Positions 1 to 9,409 of a stretch of DNA of 64,000 nucleotides are shown here, in pieces. The DNA lies in the NCBI GenBank assembly GCA_016926855.1, contig JAFGNT010000002.1, positions 31,546-95,545 on the forward strand, written 5' to 3'. The notes beneath the pieces are model-generated. The model did not search any database, had not been told where the DNA came from, and saw only the letters and a program-made list of their open reading frames with translations. This stretch comes from Methanomicrobiaceae archaeon. GTDB taxonomy: Archaea > Halobacteriota > Methanomicrobia > Methanomicrobiales > Methanomicrobiaceae. Each line of letters opens with the position of its first letter. Positions within the stretch are counted from its first letter, which is position 1. Made by a program: the position numbers and the translations under genes.

Positions 1-2
1 TG

Positions 3-566
3 ACCCTGGTGGGAAGGAGCGGGAGCGGGAAGAGTACGCTTCTCACTATTATCGGGGGACTGGACGCCCCGACCGGCGGGACCGTCCTTATCCGGGGCAC
101 ACCTCTTGATTACCGGGATCGCCGGGACCTTATCAGCCTGAGGAGGGAACTGGTGGGCTTTATCTTCCAGCAGTTCAACCTCATCCCCACGCTCACCGCC
201 CGCGAAAACGTAGAGTACCCCCTCCTTTTCAATTACCGCCCCCCGATAGAGAGGCGGGAGAAAGCGCTGGAGCTCCTTTCCATGGTGGGCCTTGAAGGCC
301 GGGCCTCCCACTATCCGGGCCAGCTCTCGGGAGGAGAACAGCAGCGGGTGGCGATTGCACGGGCGCTGATAGCGGATCCCCCCCTCATCCTGGCGGACGA
401 GCCCACCGGCAACCTTGACTCCACGACGAGCGAGGGGATCTTCTCCCTCCTGCAACGCCTGAACCGTGAACGGGGAGTGACACTGCTTGTGGTGACCCAC
501 GAACGCGAGCTCGGGTCCTACTCGGATCGGACCATCGAGATGCGTGACGGGCGGGTGGTGGCGTGA
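3..566 (+). CDS. ABC transporter ATP-binding protein, LolD/MacB type (5' partial)
   Basis: This is the ATPase of an ABC exporter of the MacB/LolD group, which powers the permease encoded next to it. The Walker A motif (GRSGSGKST) is at the very start of the window, so only about 35 N-terminal residues are missing and the true start lies upstream. Also visible are the Q-loop ([10 protein letters not shown]), the ABC signature LSGGEQQR, Walker B ([12 protein letters not shown]) and the H-loop (VVTHE). The stop overlaps the permease start in a GTGA junction, so the two are translationally coupled. The family moves lipoproteins, peptides or drugs; the substrate cannot be told here. The family call is firm. 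Confidence 0.93.
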   Translation, partial: TLVGRSGSGKSTLLTIIGGLDAPTGGTVLIRGTPLDYRDRRDLISLRRELVGFIFQQFNLIPTLTARENVEYPLLFNYRPPIERREKALELLSMVGLEGRASHYPGQLSGGEQQRVAIARALIADPPLILADEPTGNLDSTTSEGIFSLLQRLNRERGVTLLVVTHERELGSYSDRTIEMRDGRVVA

Positions 567-1783
567 TCTCCCGGCTGCTGGAGTTCTTCCAGCTCGCGGT
601 CCGCCAGCTCTCCCGCAGGAGGGTACGGGTCATCCTCACCGTGGCCGGGATTGCCATCGGGGTGGCTGCGCTCGTGGGAACAGTGGCGCTCGGCGATGGG
701 ATCCGCACACAGGCCGTGGAAGCCATCCGCAGTCAGTCCGACCTCACCCTGCTTGAGGCGCTGCCCGGTGTGGAGGGAAACACCGTCCAGCTCATCACCG
801 GCACCCGGGCCTCCGTGGTGGGTGGAATGGCAGGGGTGCAGGCATCCACCCCCCTGGTACGCGGAACGGCCGCAACCCGCGGCCAGACCTATGTCCGCGT
901 GGTGGGAATATCCTCGCAGGGGCTGGAGGGGGTGCTTCTCCCCCTCTATCTCACCGGCACCACCTTCGCTCCCGGTTCACAGGAGGTGGTGCTTGGAGCA
1001 GCCCTCGGGGAGAAGCTCCAGCGCTACGAAGGAGTCCGCACCGGGGACCCGTTCGTCCTCATCAGGCGTTCCTATGACGCACAGGGCAGGCCGGCCGACG
1101 AGGAGATCACGGTTGTGCCGGTGGGGATCCTGGAGGAGCGGGGTGACGAATACGACCAGGTTCTTCTCATGGATCTCGACCGTGCCCTCTCCTTCGGGGA
1201 CGATGACGGCGGGTTCAGCGGAGTCCTGATCCGGGCCGAAGGGCCGGAAAGGGTCTTTCTGGTCGCGGAAGGGGTCCGGGGCCTCGGCCTCTCTCCCCGG
1301 GGATCGTTTGAACAGATCGAGGCGGTGAACCGGATGATGGATATGGTGGTCATATTCCTGGGTGTCTTTGCCGGTCTCTCCCTGGCCGTCGGCGGCCTGA
1401 TGATTGCCAGCACGATGATCACCTCGGTCTACGAGCGGACCCGGGAGATCGGGATCGCCATGGCCGTCGGGGCCTCGGAGCGGGATGTGATGGAGATGAT
1501 CCTCACCGAGTGTGCGGTGCTCGGGTGCATCGGCGGCGTATGCGGGGATCTGCTGGGGGTGGCATTCGCTGCCGTGCTGAATACGCTGGGAGGCCCCTTC
1601 CTGACTTCCCGTTTCGGGGACGCTTTTGCGGGACTTCTTGACACCGAGATCGCACTGGTGACATGGCCGCTGGTCACCACAGGATTTATCCTGGCCGTGG
1701 GGCTTTCCCTTCTGGCCGGGCTCTATCCGGCATGGAAAGCGTCCTGCCTCAACCCCGTGGAGGCCATCAGATCAGGGAGGTAA
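563..1783 (+). CDS. ABC transporter permease, FtsX/MacB-like
   Basis: This 406-residue permease partners the preceding ATPase. It has the classic layout: one N-terminal membrane helix (about residues 18-38), a large extracytoplasmic MacB-PCD-like domain (about 45-260), then three helices in the FtsX domain, the last ending near the C-terminus (LNPVEAIRSGR, the usual ending of this family). The GTG start overlaps the upstream stop by 4 nt. The next gene, a secreted DUF3344 protein, starts only 4 nt after the stop with a good ribosome binding site (GGGAGG). This suggests co-transcription and perhaps a link between exporter and surface protein; that link is inference. Confidence 0.93.
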   Translation: MISRLLEFFQLAVRQLSRRRVRVILTVAGIAIGVAALVGTVALGDGIRTQAVEAIRSQSDLTLLEALPGVEGNTVQLITGTRASVVGGMAGVQASTPLVRGTAATRGQTYVRVVGISSQGLEGVLLPLYLTGTTFAPGSQEVVLGAALGEKLQRYEGVRTGDPFVLIRRSYDAQGRPADEEITVVPVGILEERGDEYDQVLLMDLDRALSFGDDDGGFSGVLIRAEGPERVFLVAEGVRGLGLSPRGSFEQIEAVNRMMDMVVIFLGVFAGLSLAVGGLMIASTMITSVYERTREIGIAMAVGASERDVMEMILTECAVLGCIGGVCGDLLGVAFAAVLNTLGGPFLTSRFGDAFAGLLDTEIALVTWPLVTTGFILAVGLSLLAGLYPAWKASCLNPVEAIRSGR

Positions 1784-1786
1784 TAT

Positions 1787-2992
1787 ATGAACGTCATAAA
1801 CATGATCGGAATGAACAGGTTTGTTCTCACCACCCTTGCAGTCTGCATGCTTTGTGCCTGCATCACGCCGGCAGGCGCCAGTACCGGACCCGGAGGGTTG
1901 CTCACGGCGGCGTTCCCGCCGTACAGCTCCGGAAGTATCCCGCTGGAATCAGCCGGTGCAGCTGCAATGGCAGACAGCTTCATGCCCGCGACACTCGTCG
2001 CCCTCGAGGCGGACCTGGTAGCCGCATCAGGGCCGGCATCGTCGTCAGGCGAACCTCCGGCGGCATCAGGATACCGCGGATCGACGCTGGCGTTATATCG
2101 GCAGGGTACCCTGAACGGGATGCTCTTCTCCACGGCAGCCAGAGAGTACACCGGTTTGATTCCCTCCGGACAGCAGAAGGTCTATACTCTCCCCGACCCG
2201 ATACCAGAAGAAGGCGGTTTTGTCCTTTCCCGCCTCTATCTCTATACCACCTGGAGCCACGACACAGCGGTGCGGGAGGGCATTTCCGCCTCCCCGGCGG
2301 TCTTCTGGAACGGAAAGCAGCTGGAGGCCGACGCTGTCTATTCCGACCGGAAAGGCAGCGGCATCTATGATTACCCGGTCGAGACCTTTGCCTTCGACCT
2401 GAACGGGGTAATCACGCCCGGCGGGAACGGGGAAGTAACGGTCGTGAACGGCGGGGGAAGCGGGCAGGAATTTGCGGCGTACGGCGTCTTACTGGTGATT
2501 ATCGTCGAAGATCCCGCCGCACCAGAAATTACATACTGGTTGTGCGAGGGATCCGACATCATCTTCGCGGACCGGAGTTTCGGCACCACCGCAGCCGATG
2601 CCCGCACCATCGTAGTTTTTACGGGGGACGTGGAAAATGACGGCATTTCGGAAGCCAGCCTCCTCCTCGTTAGCACCGCCGCTTCGGGCATGGAGAGCGA
2701 CCCGCATCAGGTACTTTTCAACGGGGCTGCATGGGACAATCCCCTCACCACCGGTTCGTCGGACATCAGCATTGCCGAACTCGGGGTGCTCCCCATGCTC
2801 TCTGGCTCCGGAAACGTGCTTGAGATCGCGAGCGTCCCCGCCCCGTCACAAGGGGATTATATGGAGAACAGGAACGCGGTGCTGGTGCTGACCCGGGAAG
2901 GCTCCGGGGGACACCCGACGGCGGCAGATTCCTCCGGAAACATTTTCGAGTGGCTTATTGACAGCATTCTGGCTGTGTTCGGGATCAAATGA
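1787..2992 (+). CDS. Secreted DUF3344 domain protein
   Basis: A 401-residue surface protein with an N-terminal signal peptide (hydrophobic stretch about residues 11-30, ending near ITPAGAS) and one DUF3344 module (about residues 100-365), an all-beta domain common in surface proteins of Methanomicrobiales. The module resembles the second DUF3344 unit of the large protein at 3388: both carry a GTALSLYR/STLALYR-like opening, an ITYWL(Y/C)EG motif and an (E)NRN closing motif. The C-terminus ends in a short hydrophobic helix (IFEWLIDSILAVFGIK) that may anchor it. Start chosen at ATG 1787 because GGGAGG precedes it. Function unknown; probably cell-surface structure or adhesion. Confidence 0.85.
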   Translation: MNVINMIGMNRFVLTTLAVCMLCACITPAGASTGPGGLLTAAFPPYSSGSIPLESAGAAAMADSFMPATLVALEADLVAASGPASSSGEPPAASGYRGSTLALYRQGTLNGMLFSTAAREYTGLIPSGQQKVYTLPDPIPEEGGFVLSRLYLYTTWSHDTAVREGISASPAVFWNGKQLEADAVYSDRKGSGIYDYPVETFAFDLNGVITPGGNGEVTVVNGGGSGQEFAAYGVLLVIIVEDPAAPEITYWLCEGSDIIFADRSFGTTAADARTIVVFTGDVENDGISEASLLLVSTAASGMESDPHQVLFNGAAWDNPLTTGSSDISIAELGVLPMLSGSGNVLEIASVPAPSQGDYMENRNAVLVLTREGSGGHPTAADSSGNIFEWLIDSILAVFGIK

Positions 2993-3387
2993 GCTATTCC
3001 CGGCCCGTTCTCCGATGAAGAGCCCGAGGAAGGGGGCTGAGTTCACCCGCCCGGCGGTCCCGGTCATTATCCGGCATGCAGGAAATCCTGATATCGCCAT
3101 CGGAAAAGGGAGGGCTGCAGTCACCGGGAGACCGGACTTTGACGGGGTTTCCCCGCCCTCTCACCTTGCCGACGCATCCGGTCATGCTGCATCATCATCA
3201 TCTTTGAACCGCCCGTCCCCACCCTGTCGCAAAGGTAATCCGTCTTTGACTACTGTTGCCATACTTTTCTGATAAAATGTAATACAATGTAACAAATTTT
3301 TTATCTTTTCGCATCAGAACAGCATTCGCAGATCCCTGATTCCCGAACCGTCATGGTGCGTGACAATTTCTGCGAAAGGGGCAGTTT
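2993..3387. other. Intergenic region with promoter of the large surface protein gene
   Basis: No gene is recognised in this 395-nt gap. The right end (3265-3330) is strongly AT-rich and holds a near-repeat AATGTAA-TAC-AATGTAA around 3277-3293 and a TATA-like tract (TTTTTTATCTTTT) near 3297-3310, which fits an archaeal promoter with a leader of roughly 50-60 nt before ATG 3388. The left part is GC-rich and reads open in several frames, but none looks like a protein. Confidence 0.5.
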
Positions 3388-6300
3388 ATGATCCAATCCT
3401 TCACCACCGTCTCCCTACGCCGGTTTCTTCCGGTTTGCGTCGCATGCATTATGGCGGCTCTCTTTCTCATCCCGGCCGCCGTTTCAGCCGACACCTACGT
3501 CGGCGGCATCCCGCTGACGACGGAAAAGACCGGCACGGTCTCCGGCGGCCTCTGGTTCAACTCGTTATATGGCACGGCCGGGCAGCCCATAGGGCAGCCA
3601 AATACGGTGACCATGGCATTCCTGCTCCCGGAGCACTCGGAAATCCGATGGGCACGCGTCTATGTGGCCGTCTACTGCGGACATATGCAGAACAATTACG
3701 AAGGGACGGCACGAGTGAAACTTGACGGCAACGGTGACGGAAGCTTTGAAAGGACGCTTGGAACGGAAACATTAAATGTGGAATACTCGTTTCCCGGGGA
3801 AGGGGGTGACGGTACAGTCACGGTGAACGACCACTGCAACCGGGTTACGAGCGACTATCTCATGTGGTACGATGTTACGGAGAACATCCATGGCAGAACC
3901 GTCGGTGTCGAGGTTTATACCGATAAAAATCCGGGATATACCGGCTTTTTCGATGGCAGGATCAAGCTCATCACCCTTGTTGTCGCCTACGACGACGGGG
4001 ACGTTGATGAGGTGCACTACTGGGTCAACCAGGGGCACGACGTGGACTCTTATTACTCTGATGATTATCTTGGAGAAGATTATATCGGCGAGTGCGTCTT
4101 TTCGGCAGGAAGCCTTGCCGACGACTGGGAGATGTCGGAGCTTTCCGTCATTTACCTGGCAAGCGAGAACGGGGACTACAATTTCAACCTGGATGATCTC
4201 GATGTGGAATCTCCCCAGGGAGGCTACGCCGGTTCGCAAACCTGGGACGTCACCGATAGCGTCACCGGCTCGGAAGACAATATCCTCGCCTATACCCGCT
4301 CCGCCGAGTTCTATAAGATCCCGCTTGCACTGCTGACTATTTCATATCAGGGTGTACAGACGGGCTCCCTCTCCGTCACCTCCAGCCCTGCGGGCGCGAC
4401 GATCCTCCTTGACGATGAAGAAACCGGCCAGGCCACGAACGCCACCCTCGGGGAAATACCGGCGGGCGATCACGTCGTGACCGTGGCACATGAGGGCTAC
4501 CGGGAGCCGGATGAACAGCTGGCGACTGTGGAGGCGGGTGCCACGACAGAGATTCACTTCACGCTCGAACCCATTACCGGCAGCATTCACGTCGATTCCG
4601 ACCCGGCAGGTGCGGATATCTACCTCGATGCCGTGCAGCAGGATGAGAGGACCGGGGCAACGTGTGAGGATGTGATTATCGGCGAACATACGGTACTGGT
4701 CAGGAAATCAGGATACGCCGATGCTTCGGAGACGGTTTTCGTCGAGGAAGGGGAAACGGCAGAGGTATCGTTCGAACTATCCCCCATTATCTCCCAGGGT
4801 GCGGGCGACGCATCCGCCGACCAGCCCGGCTATTCGGGCACGGCTCTCTCCCTCTACCGGACTGATACACTCTGCGGAGGCTTTACCTTCATCAATGTGA
4901 GCGGGTACTCGGGTCTTCTCAAACCTGAAGAGACAAAGGAATATACAATCCCGGTAACCGTTCCGTCCTCTGGAACCATTGAAGTCGGCCGCCTGTTCAT
5001 TTACTCGGCGCAGGGGCATAACACCGAAACCAGGAGCGGTGTTGTTCCGCACATCCAGGTTTCTGTCAATGGAAAAAGTGCTCCCGCGGCGTTGAGATAC
5101 ACCGATCAAAACGACGAAGAAGAGTATGAGTATAGTCTCGCTACCGACTGTTTTGATCTCACCGACAGCCTCACTGCACCCGGGGAGATCCTGATCACGG
5201 TGCGGAACGCGGGAAGCGGGGATGAAACGTTTGCCCTGCACGGAGCGGCGCTTGCCGTCATCTACCGGAATGAAAACAGCCCCCGCATTACCTACTGGCT
5301 CTATGAAGGATGTGATGCCATCCTTGCGTCTCCGGAATTTGGCACGACATCGGAAAGCGCAACCACGACCGTGTCGATTCAGGATGCAATCAACACCTCC
5401 GATATCACGGGCGCCCGGTTGACTGCCATCGCCACCGCGGCATCAGGAACCGGAACCGGGGAAAACCTCATATCATTCAACGGCTGGGAATGGTTCAACC
5501 TGTTGACAGGAGATTCGTTTGGGATCAGCAGAGCCGACCTTGATGTCAAACCGTACCTCAGCCGCTCCGATAATATCGTAGCGATCCAGAGCTACAATAC
5601 AGGCATACAGGGTGCTTATCTCGAAAGCCGGAATATTTTCCTTGTTCTGAATCAGGAAGGTGCCGGTGATCCTTCCGTAGATACTATCTATCAGTCAGCG
5701 GCGGGAATTGTGCCGCAGGACCGCATGCAGACAGGCGGGAGCGACACGCACGGTATGGCGTACGCGCTCTCGCTTGCGAACGGAGATGTTGTGGCACAGT
5801 ATATCGTGCTGCCCGACGGGAGCCTCACGCTGTATATCAGGGAAGGGACTGAGATCCGCGACAGCACCGGCGGCATGATCGGAACGCTCAGAATATCCCG
5901 CCCGGAGCCGGATAGCGCCGAGGCTGGAAATGCCACCGGCTGGATATATCGCATCAGCCCCGACGACGCAACGTCGGACATCCCGATGGTCCTGACCGCG
6001 CCGGTCAATGCGACCGGTCATGCGGGTGTTCCCGGCGATTCCCTCTCGTTTGCCCGGTACAATCCGGGAACCGGCCTCCGGGAATGGATCCCGACCAGGT
6101 ACGACCCGGAATCGGGCATCCTTTCCTGTGAGATAATCCGCACCGGAGTGTATGCACTCCACAGCGTGGAGTCCGGAGCATTACACGAGCCGGACGAATC
6201 GCTCCTTGCGGGAAATCCGATCTTCTCCATGCTTATGGCCGTATGGAACAGCCTGTTTGGCTCTCTTTTCGGACCCGCACACGCACAGGACGACGGCGAG

Positions 6301-7554
6301 GGTACTGTGCCGCCGGATGTTGCCGGGGTGCTGTCCGAATTAATCATTGAGCCGGCAGAGATGACGGTGAATAGTACGGGCGCATCGAACAGCCTTTCTA
6401 TAAGGTCGAATCCGCCCGGGGCCCTCATTTCCCTCAACGGGACCTATCTGGGGAAGACGACACCCGCAACAACAGGGCCCCTGGAGGTCGGAGAGTACCG
6501 CATTCGTCTCGAACTGGAGGGATTCCGGCCGGTCGAACAGGATATCGTCCTCACGGAGGACACATGCATTGATCTCGACCTCTCTCCCCGCGACGTTCCG
6601 TATCTGAACCGGCTGAAGTACGATATGATCGATCAGATCCCCGAAGTGAGCGTCGTTGGCGGGGTGCGCGTCGAATCGGTTCCCAGCGGTGCCGAGATAT
6701 ATATTGACAGCAGAAACGTGGGTTTTACCACCCCTAAGGTTATCTACGGGCTGAAAGAAGGGCTTCACACAATCAAGGTGAAGAAGGCGGGGGCGCTTGT
6801 CGAGGATGGAAAACTGGTCGCCTGGACGGCGTCGAAAAGCGTGTGGATTTATCCGGACACCATCATCCCGTTGCAGTTCGTGCAGGGAGCGCCGGTGCCG
6901 CCTCTAAGGACGGTCACGATAGAATCCGATGATTATTCGGGAAAGATGTTCTCGCTGTGCGGAAAATATCCTGCCTGTATATTCCCGCAGGAAATACAGA
7001 TCCGCGAGACAAATCCCTTCATAACCATCGGGAATGACGGGACGTATCAGTCATACCGCCTCGATAACGCCGAGGACGGAATAAACATAAAGATTCAGTC
7101 CGTATCGCAGGATTTTGGTGCGATCAGCGTGGCATCAGTACCTTCCGGTGCTGATATCTTTCTCGACGGCTTTCCTACGGGCTACTGTACACCTTATACT
7201 ATCGGAAACGTTTCGGAAGGTCCTCACAGCATCATGGTGTCGAAGCAGGGGTATCTTCCCGCTGAAAATAATGTCTGGCTCGTCCCGGGGCAGGCCGATG
7301 AGGATGCCGCGGTGCGTTTCATCCTCGATTCATATACGTATGGTTCCATCTGGGTGGACAGCACCCCGGCCGGGGCAAAGATATACCTGTACGGGCGGGA
7401 CACCGGTGCGACGACCCCGTACCTGTTTTCTTTTCTGGAGATCGGCACGTATGATCTCAAGCTGAAGAGGGACCGTGCCTCCGAAAGCATCGAAGGAATT
7501 TTAGTGTCTCCCTACGAGGTCCGGCGCCTTGCCGTGGATATAACGGATCAGTAA
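3388..7554 (+). CDS. Large secreted protein with two DUF3344 and six PEGA domains
   Basis: A 1388-residue cell-surface protein. A signal peptide (about residues 1-35, cleavage near AVSADTY) is followed by DUF3344 copy 1 (about 38-320), PEGA repeats 1-2 (about 322-465), DUF3344 copy 2 (about 484-760), a spacer with a weak hydrophobic stretch near 948, and PEGA repeats 3-6 (starting about 1003, 1091, 1243 and 1318). Each PEGA repeat shows the xPxGAxIxLDG-like strand that names the family. PEGA modules are usually carbohydrate-associated or S-layer-anchored beta sandwiches; DUF3344 is unassigned. No C-terminal membrane helix is visible. A role in the envelope or adhesion is inference. Confidence 0.88.
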   Translation: MIQSFTTVSLRRFLPVCVACIMAALFLIPAAVSADTYVGGIPLTTEKTGTVSGGLWFNSLYGTAGQPIGQPNTVTMAFLLPEHSEIRWARVYVAVYCGHMQNNYEGTARVKLDGNGDGSFERTLGTETLNVEYSFPGEGGDGTVTVNDHCNRVTSDYLMWYDVTENIHGRTVGVEVYTDKNPGYTGFFDGRIKLITLVVAYDDGDVDEVHYWVNQGHDVDSYYSDDYLGEDYIGECVFSAGSLADDWEMSELSVIYLASENGDYNFNLDDLDVESPQGGYAGSQTWDVTDSVTGSEDNILAYTRSAEFYKIPLALLTISYQGVQTGSLSVTSSPAGATILLDDEETGQATNATLGEIPAGDHVVTVAHEGYREPDEQLATVEAGATTEIHFTLEPITGSIHVDSDPAGADIYLDAVQQDERTGATCEDVIIGEHTVLVRKSGYADASETVFVEEGETAEVSFELSPIISQGAGDASADQPGYSGTALSLYRTDTLCGGFTFINVSGYSGLLKPEETKEYTIPVTVPSSGTIEVGRLFIYSAQGHNTETRSGVVPHIQVSVNGKSAPAALRYTDQNDEEEYEYSLATDCFDLTDSLTAPGEILITVRNAGSGDETFALHGAALAVIYRNENSPRITYWLYEGCDAILASPEFGTTSESATTTVSIQDAINTSDITGARLTAIATAASGTGTGENLISFNGWEWFNLLTGDSFGISRADLDVKPYLSRSDNIVAIQSYNTGIQGAYLESRNIFLVLNQEGAGDPSVDTIYQSAAGIVPQDRMQTGGSDTHGMAYALSLANGDVVAQYIVLPDGSLTLYIREGTEIRDSTGGMIGTLRISRPEPDSAEAGNATGWIYRISPDDATSDIPMVLTAPVNATGHAGVPGDSLSFARYNPGTGLREWIPTRYDPESGILSCEIIRTGVYALHSVESGALHEPDESLLAGNPIFSMLMAVWNSLFGSLFGPAHAQDDGEGTVPPDVAGVLSELIIEPAEMTVNSTGASNSLSIRSNPPGALISLNGTYLGKTTPATTGPLEVGEYRIRLELEGFRPVEQDIVLTEDTCIDLDLSPRDVPYLNRLKYDMIDQIPEVSVVGGVRVESVPSGAEIYIDSRNVGFTTPKVIYGLKEGLHTIKVKKAGALVEDGKLVAWTASKSVWIYPDTIIPLQFVQGAPVPPLRTVTIESDDYSGKMFSLCGKYPACIFPQEIQIRETNPFITIGNDGTYQSYRLDNAEDGINIKIQSVSQDFGAISVASVPSGADIFLDGFPTGYCTPYTIGNVSEGPHSIMVSKQGYLPAENNVWLVPGQADEDAAVRFILDSYTYGSIWVDSTPAGAKIYLYGRDTGATTPYLFSFLEIGTYDLKLKRDRASESIEGILVSPYEVRRLAVDITDQ

Positions 7555-7766
7555 CCGGGTGCAGCCGGGGCAGCTGCAACCGGCAGTGGCCCGGCACAAA
7601 CAACCTGCAAAAAAAGCGGGCCCGGACCGGTGCCGGCGACTGCGCATCCCGCGGCAGGATCCGGCGCCCTCTATGTCCTTCGAAGCGGTCCCCTGAAAAG
7701 GCGAATGTTGATGCATCGTCCTGACGAATACCTCCACCTGAACCTTCCCCCTAAATACGCTGACCC

Positions 7767-8717
7767 ATGATCGAGATCGGAGCCCTCCCTGCGTTCATCA
7801 ATTATCTGGTGCAGGCTACCGTACTGATAACGGCAGGTATCATGCTTGCCAGTATTATCGCCGAAACCGGGCTTTTTTCACGCCTTAACCGGATATCCCG
7901 CCCGCTCTGCCTGATTTGCGGCCTCTCAGAGCCCTGCGTGGTCTGCATTCTTGCAATGGCGGTCAATGCTACAGCAGGAAAATCAATGCTGGCCGAATAT
8001 TTCCGAAACGGACGGATCAAAAAAGAAGAGATCATTCCGGCGCTCCTGATGGGGACCTTCCCGGCCGTTCTCGGCGAATCGCTTTTCCGGGTACAGCTGC
8101 CGACGGCGCTCGTGCTCCTCGGCCCGGTCGTAGGGTCACTCCACACGCTCCTGAATCTTTTCTCAAGCTTCCTCCAGACGATGGCTGCCATCATCTTCTC
8201 TCAGCTCTGTCTCCGGACGCATCTTGATAACCTGATCCCTCCTGCCGGAGAGCTGCCGCTCTCGTTTTCCGCTTCCACCGTAAAAAAGGGCTGTCTCCAT
8301 GCAATACCTACCCTCTGGCGCGTTCTCCCGGCTACCGTTTGTGCAACGCTGGTCTTTTCGGTGCTCTGGAGTATCGGCGGGATGGAGGTCCTCGCGTCGA
8401 TCTTTGATCCTCTGCTCCGCCTTGTCGGTCTCCCCGGGGAGAGCAGCGCTGCGCTTGTCGCTCAGTTCATCCATTTCTCGGCCGGTTATGCCATCGTTGG
8501 ATCGCTGATGATACAGGGCGTGCTCGTCCTGAAGACTGCCCTCATTACGCTCATCATCGGGAGCATGATCATCATCACGAACATCTACATCAAGTACACC
8601 GGCCCGCTCTACATCTCCCTTTTCGGCCGGTACGGTTTTCGTGTGATACTGGTCACCTACTGCGCCAGCATGGCGGCAAAGGTTGCGACAATCTCCATCG
8701 TCATGACGCTCCTTTAA
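7767..8717 (+). CDS. Nucleoside-recognition (Gate) domain membrane protein
   Basis: This 316-residue integral membrane protein has about eight hydrophobic helices in two halves separated by a polar loop near residues 150-175. The pattern, with the NATAGKSMLAEYF segment in the first half and the GYAIVGSLMIQG segment in the second, fits the Gate/nucleoside-recognition family found in archaea. These proteins are inferred to be transporters or channels, but the substrate is unknown. The gene stands alone, 212 nt after the large surface protein. The start is the only ATG that gives a full first helix; no clear ribosome binding site precedes it, so a short or absent leader is likely. Confidence 0.75.
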   Translation: MIEIGALPAFINYLVQATVLITAGIMLASIIAETGLFSRLNRISRPLCLICGLSEPCVVCILAMAVNATAGKSMLAEYFRNGRIKKEEIIPALLMGTFPAVLGESLFRVQLPTALVLLGPVVGSLHTLLNLFSSFLQTMAAIIFSQLCLRTHLDNLIPPAGELPLSFSASTVKKGCLHAIPTLWRVLPATVCATLVFSVLWSIGGMEVLASIFDPLLRLVGLPGESSAALVAQFIHFSAGYAIVGSLMIQGVLVLKTALITLIIGSMIIITNIYIKYTGPLYISLFGRYGFRVILVTYCASMAAKVATISIVMTLL

Positions 8718-9176
8718 TGGACGCCCTCCATTTAAAAGCCAGAGTAACCCAGGGTGCATTCCCGGCATCGGGTGTCGGACGGATCGCTCGAACATGAAGC
8801 GCCCATCTGCAGAAATACCTGTATACTTCCACCCGATCGCCGGACTGGAGATCGAATGTGCACACGCATTCCCGATCGGGATTTTCTTTATCATCGTAAT
8901 GTTCATGCTGACAGTTCTTCTAGAGGAAGGTGATGAAAGGGTGGACACCCGTTTGATATGGGGCTACTCCCTTCAATGAAGCCTGATCCGGGATCCGGAG
9001 AGCGATAGGCACGTACCCGGGAATGCATTTCTGGGACAGGATTTTTTTGGGCTGTCCTTTATTTACCATTATATGGCGGATCTGGTTTGAATGCTGCCAG
9101 AGTATAATGACCGCTGACAGCGGACAGGCGGAGTAATTTTGAAGATATTAAACAATTTCTCAAAACTATTTCACCT
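8718..9176. other. Intergenic region, no confident gene
   Basis: A 61-codon open frame (8794-8979) with one hydrophobic stretch is the only candidate and has no ribosome binding site or family match that I recognise. The rest looks like spacer that becomes AT-rich towards 9140-9176, where a promoter for the small ORF at 9177 could lie. Confidence 0.35.
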
Positions 9177-9314
9177 ATGCAAAAAATTCGTGTGCCTTTT
9201 TTACTCCTTCTCGTATTTTTGATACTACAGGGTGCACAGGCATTTACTGTTGCCTCAACCACAACCATTCTCCGGGATCCCCTCCAGTACATCGGCGGGA
9301 TCCGGGATATATAA
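9177..9314 (+). CDS. 45-residue putative secreted peptide or truncated surface protein
   Basis: A short ORF that encodes a textbook signal peptide: MQKIR, then a leucine-rich core (VPFLLLLVFLILQ), then a GAQA cleavage-like site near residue 21. Only 24 residues follow before the stop. The upstream DNA is AT-rich (9140-9176) and a leaderless start is possible. It may be a genuine small secreted peptide or the surviving head of a larger surface-protein gene. No family is recognised. Confidence 0.35.
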   Translation: MQKIRVPFLLLLVFLILQGAQAFTVASTTTILRDPLQYIGGIRDI

Positions 9315-9365
9315 AGCGCATCATTTTTTGTGGCTTTTTGCGTCAAAGGTCTGATTTCATAATAC

Positions 9366-9385
9366 TAATATAAAAATTAATATTA
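9366..9385. promoter_or_regulatory. AT-rich palindrome at the promoter of the chelatase ATPase gene
   Basis: Arms TAATAT and ATATTA flank an AT spacer that itself contains TATAAAAA, 24 nt before ATG 9410. It could be the TATA box with an overlapping repressor site. Two other AT-rich palindromes occur at 11603-11625 and 20630-20648 in this metal/corrinoid block. Regulatory role is inferred. Confidence 0.4.
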
Positions 9386-9409
9386 CTTCAGCACAAATGA
9401 TTCTGGTAC

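Noticed and set aside
8794..8979. 61-codon ORF with a hydrophobic patch
   Set aside because: No ribosome binding site, no promoter and no family; kept only as a note in the intergenic entry.
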